Of a stretch of 48,964 nt of DNA, positions 17,749-26,217 are shown piece by piece. Source of the DNA: Oceanospirillum multiglobuliferum (GTDB taxonomy: Bacteria; Pseudomonadota; Gammaproteobacteria; Pseudomonadales; Halomonadaceae). Location: NCBI RefSeq assembly GCF_900167095.1, contig NZ_FUXG01000024.1, positions 1 through 48,964 on the forward strand, read 5' to 3'. The translations under genes and the position numbers were made by a program. Position 1 is the first letter of the stretch, and each line of letters begins with the position of its first letter. The notes beneath the pieces are model-generated. The model was not told the origin of the DNA. It did not search any database and saw only the letters and a program-made list of their open reading frames with translations.

Positions 17749-19343
17749 GCCGCACCTCCGGCGATTTCAGGCTTAGCCTGGTTTGAATGTTCGCCATTCT
17801 GCTCAAAGTGATAACGACCGGTATGCAGGGCGCTTGGGCCGAGACGGGCGTATTTCACCATCAGGAAGACTTCGATCACCAACAACAGGGTGTAGAAAGC
17901 GACAATAGCGCCGATGCTGGTATAGAGGCTGCTGGCCTCAATACTTGAGGTGCTCAGATGCACCGGCAGAATCTCACCAATCGACCAGGGCTGGCGGCCG
18001 TATTCAGCAACCACCCAGCCGGTTTCTGCAGCGATCCACGGCAGTGGCAGGGCAAGGGTGACGATTCTGAGGAAGCGGCGTTTGCTTTCCAGTCGGCGGG
18101 TGGCGTTAAAGTAAAAGGCCAGTGCAAAGATCAGCAGCATGGCAAAACCACAGGCCACCATCACCCGGAAGCTCCAGAACAGCGGGGCAACATTCGGGAT
18201 GGTGTCGTGGGCTGCGGCTTTAATCTGTTCTTCCGTGGCATCCACCACATTTTCGGTATAACGCTTCAGCAGCAGGCCGTAACCCAGATCCTTTTTCACC
18301 TCTTCGAAGGCGGCGATGGTAGCGTCATCGGTCTGGCCACCACGCAGCTTGGTGAGCAGGCCGTAGGCGATCATGCCGTTGCGGATACGCACTTCATGCT
18401 GCTCAATCAGATCCTTAATACCGGTCACTTCCTGATCCAGCGAGCGGGTGGCAATAATGCCCAGCGCATACGGAATTTTGATCGCGTAATCGGTGGTCTG
18501 GGTTTCCTGATTCGGAATACCAAACAGGGTGAAGGACGCCGGAGCCGGATGGGTATGCCATTCCGCTTCAATAGCTGCCAGTTTGGTTTTCTGCACATCA
18601 CCCAGCTCATAACCGGATTCATCACCCAGTACGATAACGGACAGAATCGATGCCAGACCAAAGGCCGATGCAATAGCAAAGGAGCGGCGGGCAAAAGGCA
18701 GATCGCGTTTTTTCAGCAGGTAATAAGCGCTGATGCTGAGCACAAACATGGAGCCGGTCACGTAACCCGCTGCTACCGTGTGCACAAACTTCACCTGAGC
18801 AACAGGGTTGAACACCAGCTCGGCGAAGCTGGTCATCTCCATGCGCATGGTTTCGTAGCTGAACTCAGCACCCACCGGATTCTGCATCCAGCCGTTGGCG
18901 ATCAGAATCCACAGCGCTGACAGGTTGGAACCCAGCGCCATCAGGAAGGTCACCATCAGGTGACGGCGTGGCGACAGGCGATCCCAGCCAAAGAAGAACA
19001 GGCCGATAAAGGTGGATTCCAGAAAGAACGCCATCAGGCCTTCAATGGCCAGCGGCGCGCCAAAAACATCACCCACGTAGTGGGAGTAGTAGGCCCAGTT
19101 GGTGCCGAACTGGAACTCCATGGTAAGACCCGTGGTCACGCCAAGGGCAAAGTTAATACCAAAGAGTTTGCCCCAGAACTGGGTCATGTCCTTGTAGACC
19201 TGTTTGCGGGTCATCACATAGACCGACTCCATGATGACCAGCAAAAAAGCCAGACCCAGAGTCAGAGGGACAAAGATAAAGTGATACAGCGCGGTAATCG
19301 CAAACTGTAGCCGGGACAGATCAACAACTTCTTCTGTAATCAT
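17745..19343 (-). CDS. cydA: Cytochrome bd ubiquinol oxidase subunit I
   Basis: 532 residues and nine or so membrane helices. It carries the haem b, b595 and d sites and the quinol-binding Q-loop. His21 in [10 protein letters not shown] is the family's first axial ligand; [11 protein letters not shown] and [18 protein letters not shown] are the Q-loop and post-Q-loop signatures. The long Q-loop puts it in the E. coli (L-subfamily) class. It oxidises ubiquinol and reduces oxygen to water at low oxygen tension without pumping protons. The start overlaps the cydP stop by four bases. GC is around 57% in a hand-counted line, well above the flanks, so the operon was probably acquired or replaced. 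Confidence 0.97.
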   Translation of the reverse strand: MITEEVVDLSRLQFAITALYHFIFVPLTLGLAFLLVIMESVYVMTRKQVYKDMTQFWGKLFGINFALGVTTGLTMEFQFGTNWAYYSHYVGDVFGAPLAIEGLMAFFLESTFIGLFFFGWDRLSPRRHLMVTFLMALGSNLSALWILIANGWMQNPVGAEFSYETMRMEMTSFAELVFNPVAQVKFVHTVAAGYVTGSMFVLSISAYYLLKKRDLPFARRSFAIASAFGLASILSVIVLGDESGYELGDVQKTKLAAIEAEWHTHPAPASFTLFGIPNQETQTTDYAIKIPYALGIIATRSLDQEVTGIKDLIEQHEVRIRNGMIAYGLLTKLRGGQTDDATIAAFEEVKKDLGYGLLLKRYTENVVDATEEQIKAAAHDTIPNVAPLFWSFRVMVACGFAMLLIFALAFYFNATRRLESKRRFLRIVTLALPLPWIAAETGWVVAEYGRQPWSIGEILPVHLSTSSIEASSLYTSIGAIVAFYTLLLVIEVFLMVKYARLGPSALHTGRYHFEQNGEHSNQAKPEIAGGAA

Positions 19344-19678
19344 GGTGTTTCCCGTTGTGTCGAGGCCGTAGGTTCCGAAGTGGCGGCCTTTAACAGGTCT
19401 GCCTCAGTGGCTGTGGAGCGGGGTGCTGAGCCGGAAGCGTCAGCGGAAGATTGCTCTGAGGCAGGCAGTTGAGGATTAAGCAGGCGAGTGCTGACATCGC
19501 TGTCATTGATGACAGATGCGGAAGGGACGACAAAGTTGATGATGCCGTAGAGCAGCACCAGCTTAATCAGCAGTACGATACTGAGTTCACGTACCAGTTT
19601 TTGTCGGGCAAACAAAGATGTTTTCCAGCGTTGGCCAAAAGCCCGCTTTGTTTGCACAAACAGCGTATTCCGTTGCAT
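19340..19678 (-). CDS. cydP: Cytochrome bd small subunit CydP
   Basis: 112 residues with a short basic N-terminus, one membrane helix (~31-52, [22 protein letters not shown]) and a low-complexity periplasmic tail rich in Ser, Ala, Pro and Thr. Position directly before cydA with a four-base overlap, and the R-E-L start of the helix, match the CydP family. Its exact role in the oxidase is little known. The tail is GC-rich (one counted line at 65%) while the N-terminal coding part is about 43%, so the composition change on this side falls inside this gene. Confidence 0.8.
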   Translation of the reverse strand: MQRNTLFVQTKRAFGQRWKTSLFARQKLVRELSIVLLIKLVLLYGIINFVVPSASVINDSDVSTRLLNPQLPASEQSSADASGSAPRSTATEADLLKAATSEPTASTQRETP

Positions 19679-19746
19679 AGCATTCTGATCCTGCAGTGAT
19701 GGTCGGCGATGGCTCGCCTTCCGGATCTAAATAATCAAACCGATTG

Positions 19747-19760
19747 ACCTGATATCAGGT
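19747..19760. promoter_or_regulatory. 14-bp palindrome upstream of cydP
   Basis: ACCTGATATCAGGT is its own reverse complement and lies about 70 bp upstream of the cydP start, preceded by TTG. It is positioned like an operator for an oxygen or redox regulator. It does not match the FNR consensus (TTGAT-N4-ATCAA) with correct spacing, so the regulator is unknown. Confidence 0.45.
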
Positions 19761-20162
19761 GGTCTAATTAGCGTATAGCAAGGTGTATGCCCGTTTTAGC
19801 TCTATAACCTATTGTAATTATTTGGTTTTATGGTTTTTTCTGGGCAGCTGTTTCTTATTTTTATTGTCAAAAGTGACAAATCCAATTGGATAACGTCATG
19901 ATTGACAGCAGTAAAAGCAGCGCTAAAAGAAGATATGGGCCGAGCGGGTATTGAGGCTACAAAACTACTCCGATACCGCTCGATGAAATTCTTTCAGCAA
20001 GCGCAGCATACCGCCAGAACTGTAGTGATGTCAGTGTGACAAAACGTCACTGCTACGAGAAATTTTGTCTAGGCAACATTGAAATGCCCAAGGAGGCGCT
20101 GTTTGCAATAAGGTAGGCTTAGTAAGCGGGTGTTGTGCCACAAACTGGAATCCGCCAAAAGA

Positions 20163-20187
20163 AAAAAGCTGGTGTGATTAACCAGCT
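20163..20187 (-). terminator. Terminator of the YqhD-like gene
   Basis: AGCTGGT (20167-20173) and ACCAGCT (20181-20187) form a 7-bp stem; on the minus strand it is followed by TTTTTTC TTTT. It sits about 30 bases past the stop at 20220. Confidence 0.8.
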
Positions 20188-20219
20188 CTCTAGATCGACT
20201 ATTTTAAACCCCTTAGCCG

Positions 20220-21377
20220 TTATAAAGCGGTGATTAGAATCTGACGACTAACGGCCAAGTCAATGTCTTGATGCTCCCCCAGCGCCACCATACCGTGCTG
20301 CTCTAGTAGATCCAGTAACTCATCAATAGCATCCACGCCAACCTCGATCTGACTCAAGCGAGTTGGCACCTGCATTGAGGTGAAAAACTGTTCCGTTAGT
20401 GCAATTGCCTGATCAATTTTTTCATCATCACTTCCTGTGGTCAGTTGCCAAACGCGCTCTGCATACTGCAACAGTTTATCGTGCTTTTCAGTGCGGCGTA
20501 CTTTCATCACCGCAGGCAAGATAATTGACAATGTACGCGCATGATCAATACCGTAGCGCCCCGTCAGCTCATGACCGATCATGTGGGTTGACCAATCTTG
20601 AGGCACACCCGCACCAATTAAACCGTTCAAAGCCATAGTTGCCGCCCACATGATGTTACTGCGTACATCCAGATCATTTTTGGTGTCTGCCTGTAGTGCT
20701 TTAGGGCCTTCTTCTATCAAGGTTAGTAGCAAACCTTCCGCAAAACGGTCTTGCACTTTGCCATTTACGCTATAAGTCAAATATTGCTCAATGGTGTGTA
20801 CAAAGGCGTCAATCACACCGTTACTGATCTGACGGTCAGACAAACTCAGCGTAACAGTTGGGTCTAATACCGCAAAGACTGGACGGACTAAGGGGCTGCC
20901 AAAAGGCAACTTGTGACCATCACGGGTGATCACCGCGCCCGTATTAGACTCTGAACCTGTCGCTGGCAGAGTTAAAATGGCAGCCAACGGCAAGGCTTGT
21001 TGAATTTTTTCTTGCTTGCTCACGATATGCCAAGGGTCGTCACCTTTATAGCAAGCGGCAGCAACAATAAACTTGCTACCATCAATGACAGAGCCACCGC
21101 CAACAGCCAGAACATAGTCGATTTTATGTTGTTGAATCAGGTCAACGGCTTTAATCAGTGTGTTGTAACTCGGGTTGGGTTCAATACCTGAAAACTCAAA
21201 CCATTGATGATCTTTTAATGCCGCAACAACTTGGTCATACACGCCATTACTTTTAATCGAACCGCCACCATAAGTGACCAATACTTTGGCATCGATTGGA
21301 ATTTCGCGGCTAATTGCACTGATTTTGCCTTCGCCAAAATGGATTCGGGTGGTGTTCTGGAAGCTAAAATTTAACAT
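20220..21377 (-). CDS. yqhD: Iron-containing alcohol dehydrogenase / NADPH aldehyde reductase (YqhD-like)
   Basis: 385 residues from ATG 21377 (MLNFSFQNTTRIHFGEGKI), matching the length and start of E. coli YqhD; a TTG at 21389 would add four residues. The group III iron-alcohol dehydrogenase features are present: the NADP loop VTYGGGSIKSNG, AVGGGSVIDGSKFIV, TLPATGSESNTGAVIT, and the metal ligands within FVHTIEQYLTY and MIGHELTGRYGIDHARTLS. It reduces short or reactive aldehydes with NADPH in the cytoplasm. It lies 55 bp after the quinone/enal reductase gene on the same strand, and the pair is likely an aldehyde and electrophile detoxification unit under the divergent LysR regulator. A link to the nearby PQQ/alcohol genes is possible but unproven. 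Confidence 0.92.
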   Translation of the reverse strand: MLNFSFQNTTRIHFGEGKISAISREIPIDAKVLVTYGGGSIKSNGVYDQVVAALKDHQWFEFSGIEPNPSYNTLIKAVDLIQQHKIDYVLAVGGGSVIDGSKFIVAAACYKGDDPWHIVSKQEKIQQALPLAAILTLPATGSESNTGAVITRDGHKLPFGSPLVRPVFAVLDPTVTLSLSDRQISNGVIDAFVHTIEQYLTYSVNGKVQDRFAEGLLLTLIEEGPKALQADTKNDLDVRSNIMWAATMALNGLIGAGVPQDWSTHMIGHELTGRYGIDHARTLSIILPAVMKVRRTEKHDKLLQYAERVWQLTTGSDDEKIDQAIALTEQFFTSMQVPTRLSQIEVGVDAIDELLDLLEQHGMVALGEHQDIDLAVSRQILITAL

Positions 21378-21432
21378 GGTCACGCTCAATAATTTTAAAA
21401 TACGATGTCAGGAAGTTTTAATGAGAACGACT

Positions 21433-22443
21433 TTAGGCCAGTTTGACCAACATCTTGCCAGTATTTTTGCCGTTAAATAGTCCGATAAATGCATCTGGCG
21501 CTTGCTCAATACCTTCATAGACAGTCTCTTTCCAACTGATCTGACCTGACTTGATCCATTCCCCCATCTGCTCAACAAATGCAGGATAGCCCGCCCAATG
21601 ATCAAAAATGATAAAACCCTGCATTTTCAGCTTTTTCATAATCAGCAAGGCAAGATTAGAGGGGCCAGCACTGGGTGCGGTGTTGTTGTATTGATCAATC
21701 ATGCCGCATACGGCAATGCGACCATAATCGTTCATCACATTTAAAACGGCTTCTAAATGTTCACCGCCCACGTTCTCAAAATAAACATCAATGCCATTTG
21801 GGCAAGCTTGTGCAATGCTTTGAGTGAGGTTGTCTGTGGTTTTGTAATTCACCACTGCATCTACCCCTAACTCATCGATCAAATAACGGGCTTTCTCTTC
21901 AGAGCCAACACTACCTGCCACATAACAGCCTTTTAGCTTGGCGATTTGGCAGACAATAGCCCCTACCGCACCAGATGCGGCTGAGACGAAAACATTGTCG
22001 CCTGCTTTCAACTCACCGATTTTGGTTAAACCTGTATAAGCGGTCATACCCGGCATACCCAGCACCCCTAAGAACGCCTGTGGTGGTAGCTCAGTTTTAG
22101 GCAAAGGCTGAAGATCTTCACCTGCGCTAGTGAAATACTCTCGCCAGCCGTTCATGCTTGACACATGAGTACCTACAGGAAAATTTGGATTAAAAGACTC
22201 AACCACCTCACCAATAGCACCGCCAGCTAACACTTCATTTAAAGCAAAAGGAGGTACATAGCTTTTACGATCCACCATACGCCCACGCATATAAGGATCA
22301 ACTGACATCCATAAATTCTTAACCAGCACCTCACCTGCTTTAGGCTCAGGAATAGACACTGTAGTCAGTGCGAAGTCTTCAGTGGTCGGCATGCCCTGTG
22401 GGCGGCTTTTTAAGTGGATCTCACGGGCATCTTGAATATACAT
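21433..22443 (-). CDS. NADP-dependent oxidoreductase, medium-chain reductase family (CurA / 2-alkenal reductase-like)
   Basis: 336 residues of the zinc-free MDR group. N-terminal block GEVLVKNLWMSVDPYMRGRM and the nucleotide-binding block NVFVSAASGAVGAIVCQIAKLKGCYVAGSVGS are diagnostic, followed by GIDVYFENVGGEHLEAVL and the C-terminal GKNTGKMLVKL. No zinc ligands are seen. Such enzymes reduce the carbon-carbon double bond of enones, alkenals or curcumin with NADPH. It is first in a two-gene unit with the YqhD-like reductase, divergent from a LysR regulator across a 158-bp gap, so electrophile-induced expression is a reasonable inference. Confidence 0.9.
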   Translation of the reverse strand: MYIQDAREIHLKSRPQGMPTTEDFALTTVSIPEPKAGEVLVKNLWMSVDPYMRGRMVDRKSYVPPFALNEVLAGGAIGEVVESFNPNFPVGTHVSSMNGWREYFTSAGEDLQPLPKTELPPQAFLGVLGMPGMTAYTGLTKIGELKAGDNVFVSAASGAVGAIVCQIAKLKGCYVAGSVGSEEKARYLIDELGVDAVVNYKTTDNLTQSIAQACPNGIDVYFENVGGEHLEAVLNVMNDYGRIAVCGMIDQYNNTAPSAGPSNLALLIMKKLKMQGFIIFDHWAGYPAFVEQMGEWIKSGQISWKETVYEGIEQAPDAFIGLFNGKNTGKMLVKLA

Positions 22444-22540
22444 ATTGGTCTCACTTCAATTCTGATCATAAATAATTGCAGCCTTAATCCATTGCTCTGT
22501 GCTACAGGCTGACTTGTTTTGCAATGCTGGCTACTCTAAG

Positions 22541-22579
22541 CTTTCATTTGATATGCATCCAATGCATCTGAAATATAAT
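22541..22579. promoter_or_regulatory. Candidate operator/promoter between the reductase unit and its LysR gene
   Basis: Two ATGCAT hexamers (22553-22558, 22562-22567) sit three bases apart inside a larger imperfect palindrome bounded by TTTCA and TGAAA. A TATAAT hexamer follows at 22574-22579, facing the LysR gene. This is the usual place for a LysR-type site controlling both directions. Confidence 0.45.
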
Positions 22580-22601
22580 CATCATTACCCTGAGTTATAT
22601 C

Positions 22602-23573
22602 GTGAGCCTTAAACCTCTTTCCGCCACAGATCTAAATCTATTGCCTGTTTTGCAGGTATTGCTTGAAGAGCGTAATGTCACCAGAGCTTCCGCTCGGCTT
22701 GGTCTTACACAGCCAGCTATAAGCCGTAGTTTGGCGCGCCTGAGGCAGTTGTTTAATGATCCGTTGTTCACCCGCACCCCTAAAGGTTTAGCCCCAACAC
22801 CGAGAGCAGAAATGCTGGCTCAGCAATTACGCCCATTACTGAATGAACTAAGTCAATTAATAGAGCCTCCACAGTTTATACCCGCAGAAACACAGCGCAG
22901 TTTTCGTGTGGCAACAACCGACTATGGCACTCAAGTTTTACTACCTTCAGTGTTAAAACGAGTAAGAGAGGAAGCCCCTAACATTGATCTTGAGATTGTG
23001 CCTTGGCACGAGCCTTTGCTGGCTCAGCTTGATCAGGCCGATATTGATATAGCCCTTTGTACGCTAAACACTGCTCCCGCAGGGATTCATGGTCGAGGGG
23101 TAGGTAATGATCGGTTTGTTTGCGTATTACGTGATGGGCACCCTCTAATTAAAAAGGGTTTAGATTTAGAAACTTACGCCAAGCATCCCCATGCACTTAT
23201 TACTATGGGGGGCGCTCGTAAAGGTGCAATTGATTATTTGCTGGCAGACTATGGTTTATCACGACGTATCGCTTTACGTGTACCACACTTTGTTGCGGCA
23301 TTGGCATTAGTGGCAGAAAGCGATCTATTACTGACGATTCCTTACGGCCTCGCAAAAAGCTGCGCACCATTGTATAAACTAACGCTTTTGCCATTTCCTA
23401 TGCCACAACAGGACTTCACCTACTCTATTGTTTGGCATGAGCGCTACATTAAAGACCCTGCACACATCTGGTTCAGGCAGTTACTCTTTGATGAGCTAAC
23501 CGCAACGCTCAGCGCCTTAGACAGCACTTATGAGTTTAACAGGCCTGATCAAAGTATAGAGCCTAATGGATAG
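22602..23573 (+). CDS. LysR-family transcriptional regulator, divergent from curA/yqhD-like genes
   Basis: 323 residues starting at GTG 22602. The winged-helix DNA-binding domain covers residues ~8-68 (DLNLLPVLQVLLEERNVTRASARLGLTQPAISRSLARLR) and resembles the NodD/NahR/SyrM branch, in which the first helix begins with D-L-N-L-L. The rest is the effector-binding periplasmic-type fold (FRVATTDYGTQVLLPSVLKRV ... DIALCTLN). It probably controls the divergent reductase genes in response to an aldehyde or aromatic ligand; the ligand is unknown. Its 3' end overlaps the convergent nahK gene by 11 bases. Confidence 0.9.
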   Translation: MSLKPLSATDLNLLPVLQVLLEERNVTRASARLGLTQPAISRSLARLRQLFNDPLFTRTPKGLAPTPRAEMLAQQLRPLLNELSQLIEPPQFIPAETQRSFRVATTDYGTQVLLPSVLKRVREEAPNIDLEIVPWHEPLLAQLDQADIDIALCTLNTAPAGIHGRGVGNDRFVCVLRDGHPLIKKGLDLETYAKHPHALITMGGARKGAIDYLLADYGLSRRIALRVPHFVAALALVAESDLLLTIPYGLAKSCAPLYKLTLLPFPMPQQDFTYSIVWHERYIKDPAHIWFRQLLFDELTATLSALDSTYEFNRPDQSIEPNG

Positions 23574-26217
23574 GCATTTTGCCATGCTGCCCCAATAGAT
23601 TGGCAATCATCATGCGGAGTTTGAGTGGCTTAACAGGCTTGTTTAACAGTTTATAGTTCACGGCTTCTACTTGAGTATTCAGCTCTTTTGAATAGTTAGC
23701 GGTTATCAGCATAACTGGAACTGGGGTGGGTAGTAGCTGATTGATTTTACCTGCCACATCAATACCATTCGCATCGTTGTCTAGGTGATAATCGACCAAT
23801 AACATTTTGGGCTCGAATCCATCTTGAATCAGTTGAGCGGATTGCTCAAAATCAAGTGCGGTCATCACATCAATTCCCCAACCATCCAGCAAACGCTCCA
23901 TGCCTGCACAAATAGCGGGATCATTGTCCAATACCAGTACCGGTGTGCCTGTTAGAGCATCGCTTTGGCTGCTTTGGAAAAGATCAGGAGTTTCATGCTT
24001 TACCACTTCTGTGGAGATCGGAACGTCCACCGCAAAAACCGAACCGACACCAACCACTGAGCGCACTGTGATTTTATGCTGTAGTACTCGGGCAATTTTA
24101 TCAACGATGGCCAAACCTAAGCCCAAGCCACGATCATTAGGCGAGGGACGGCGCTTTAGGCGGCTAAATTCTTGAAAAATTTCTGTTAGCTTCTCTTGCT
24201 CAATGCCATCGCCTGTGTCCCAAATTTCAATTCTCAAACAGTCACCACGACGACGACTGGCAAGCATCAACTGCCCTCCCGCCTCAGTATATCGACTGGC
24301 GTTAGTTAAGAAGTTACGCAAAATGCGGCCAAGGAGTTGAGAGTCTGAACGCACAGCGCAAGGTAAAATACGGGCACGAAAGCGCTGCTGGACACTTTGG
24401 GCGATCTCTCGATATTCATTGGCTAAGTTGTTCAACAACGCATCTACGGAGAACACGCTGATTTGAGGCTCCACTACCCCTGCATCAAGTTTAGAAATAT
24501 CCACTAAAGCGCCAAGCAACCCTTCAACATCATTAAGCGAGCTCTGTGTAGAGCGCACCAGCTGTTTGGCGGCTTTTTCTAAAGGGTATTCAGCCAGCGC
24601 ACTGTTAAACAAGCGCGCCGCGTTCATGGGTTGCAACAGATCATGACTGATGGCCGCTAAGAATTTAGTTTTGGATAAGTTGGCCTGCTCAGCCTGCTTT
24701 TTGGCTTCCAGTAGGTGAGCATTAAGGGTGGTCAGCTCTGCGGTTCGGGCGGCCACACGTTGCTCTAAAAGCACATTGGCATTTTTTAGCGCCTCTGCCG
24801 TTAAGCGGCGCTCGGTAATGTCTTGGGTCAACACAAAAAAGCCAGTGGTATGCTGCTGGTTATCAACCCTAGGCACATAGGATTTGTGTACAAAGCGTGC
24901 CTCTCCGTCGTTATTCACTTCCTCCAGCTCAAAGCTTACAGTATTGCCGGCCAATACACTGGCGATGTAATTTTGTAGGCGGTTGAGTTGTGCCTGAGAG
25001 TAAACCTCTGCGATGGGACGACCTTGTAACTCATCACGCGTCATACCATGCCACTCTTGATAGGCACGGTTGGTAAACTCAAAAGCAAGATCAGCATTCA
25101 CATAGCCAATCATAGCGGGCAGCGCATCAGTGATTAGGCGCATCTTCTGTTCGCTATCGCGCAGGGCGTTGGCGTATAGGCTGCGCTCGGTGATGTCAGA
25201 AAAGGTAATCACGCGCCCACCTTCTGGGCGAGCTCGCTGTCGCAGCTCCAGCACTCGACCATCCGGCAAGGTCAGTTCATAACTGCCTTGTCCCTGTCGT
25301 AGATGCTCAACCCTAATTTCGGCAGGGCTTTTGAACGAGGTCTGATGGTTTTCAGGCAGAGGCCATTGATCAATATGCACTTGCTGCTTTAGTAATGCGA
25401 TAAAGTCAGTATTTTCTTCTAACTGTTCTGCTTTTAAGCCTGTTAGTTGCAGTAAGCGCTCATTCCAGATCTCTGGATAGCCTTGATCGTTCACCAGTAC
25501 AACCCCTTGCGCAAGATTCTCAAGGGTACTTTGTAGAATACGAGATTTTTCGGCTAGGGCTGCTTCGCGGCGCTGGGTTTCAATGGCCTTAAATTCGGTA
25601 ATATCGGTGTATAACACCGCCTGATCACCAGTTGCAGTTTCTCGCTCATTAACCTGTAGCCAGCGCCCATCTCTAAGGCGCACCACCTGACCAAAAGCTT
25701 GTTGATATAAGGCCAGCTCATCATCGGTTGCGGTGTTGTCTAAAACCCCTGCACGGGCGTATTCGCTAATGGTTTTCTGTGTCATTCCCTGTTGAATGGG
25801 GTAGCCATAGCGCAGCCAGATTTCACGATAACGACTGTTGCACAACACCAAATTACGGTCGCGGTCAAAGAGTACAAAAGCATCGTTCATGCTTTCGATT
25901 GCATCCATTAAACGCTGGTGAAGCGTTTCAATTTCAATATGGGCGTGTTTTAGAGCTTGGTTACTGTTGCGCAGTTCAGATAATGCCTGATTTAGAGCCG
26001 CAGTGCGTTCTCTCACCTGTTCGGCCAATAGTGCAGAGTTTTCAAAGGCGGCATAAGCACGCCCCCCCATATCCGGGGCAGCCTCTACACGGTCAATGAG
26101 CGCAAGATTGATTTTCTTCAGCCGCTGATTTTCCAGCTCAAGACGTTGAATCTGTTGGTGTAGCTCATCTGTGGAGCTTGGATCTAAGGCGGTACGCGGA
26201 TCAGTAACCAATGGCAA
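23563..26217 (-). CDS. nahK: PAS-domain hybrid histidine kinase / response regulator (NahK/ErcS'-like)
   Basis: 884 residues, no membrane helix: N-terminal coiled coil (~15-110), three PAS domains (~105-210, ~225-345, ~355-470), coiled coil, HisKA with phospho-acceptor His525 in AAISHDLLQP, HATPase with the N-box near 635, DTGDG (667) and GLGLGLA (698), and a C-terminal receiver with Asp809 (LLVDYHLD) and Lys860. Layout and wording match NahK of Pseudomonas, the partner of the haem nitric-oxide sensor NosP, encoded just upstream with a 17-base overlap. The start is a TTG at 26217 or, better spaced from the AGGAG, the TTG at 26211. It likely signals to biofilm or quinoprotein genes; the adjacent PQQ operon echoes the Pseudomonas arrangement. 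The phosphotransfer partner is not in the window. Confidence 0.88.
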   Translation of the reverse strand: MPLVTDPRTALDPSSTDELHQQIQRLELENQRLKKINLALIDRVEAAPDMGGRAYAAFENSALLAEQVRERTAALNQALSELRNSNQALKHAHIEIETLHQRLMDAIESMNDAFVLFDRDRNLVLCNSRYREIWLRYGYPIQQGMTQKTISEYARAGVLDNTATDDELALYQQAFGQVVRLRDGRWLQVNERETATGDQAVLYTDITEFKAIETQRREAALAEKSRILQSTLENLAQGVVLVNDQGYPEIWNERLLQLTGLKAEQLEENTDFIALLKQQVHIDQWPLPENHQTSFKSPAEIRVEHLRQGQGSYELTLPDGRVLELRQRARPEGGRVITFSDITERSLYANALRDSEQKMRLITDALPAMIGYVNADLAFEFTNRAYQEWHGMTRDELQGRPIAEVYSQAQLNRLQNYIASVLAGNTVSFELEEVNNDGEARFVHKSYVPRVDNQQHTTGFFVLTQDITERRLTAEALKNANVLLEQRVAARTAELTTLNAHLLEAKKQAEQANLSKTKFLAAISHDLLQPMNAARLFNSALAEYPLEKAAKQLVRSTQSSLNDVEGLLGALVDISKLDAGVVEPQISVFSVDALLNNLANEYREIAQSVQQRFRARILPCAVRSDSQLLGRILRNFLTNASRYTEAGGQLMLASRRRGDCLRIEIWDTGDGIEQEKLTEIFQEFSRLKRRPSPNDRGLGLGLAIVDKIARVLQHKITVRSVVGVGSVFAVDVPISTEVVKHETPDLFQSSQSDALTGTPVLVLDNDPAICAGMERLLDGWGIDVMTALDFEQSAQLIQDGFEPKMLLVDYHLDNDANGIDVAGKINQLLPTPVPVMLITANYSKELNTQVEAVNYKLLNKPVKPLKLRMMIANLLGQHGKMPIH

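Larger units (their letters stand above)
19679..20219. other. Promoter region of cyd and gap before the YqhD-like gene; no gene
   Basis: Contains a 14-bp palindrome at 19747-19760 and the minus-strand terminator at 20163-20187. Around 19900-20125 a plus-strand frame is loosely open on both sides of one stop and may be decayed coding sequence, but it has no start, ribosome site or recognised motif. Confidence 0.5.

Noticed and set aside
17197-18920. Long plus-strand frames (204 and 320 codons) opposite cydB and cydA
   Set aside because: Composition is Gln/His/Gly-rich without domains; they mirror GC-rich cyd codons and have no ribosome sites.
19741-19760. FNR box upstream of cydP
   Set aside because: The half-site spacing does not fit TTGAT-N4-ATCAA; only the palindrome is kept.
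19900-20125. Possible small gene between cyd and yqhD
   Set aside because: Contains an in-frame stop, no start or ribosome site, no recognised motif.
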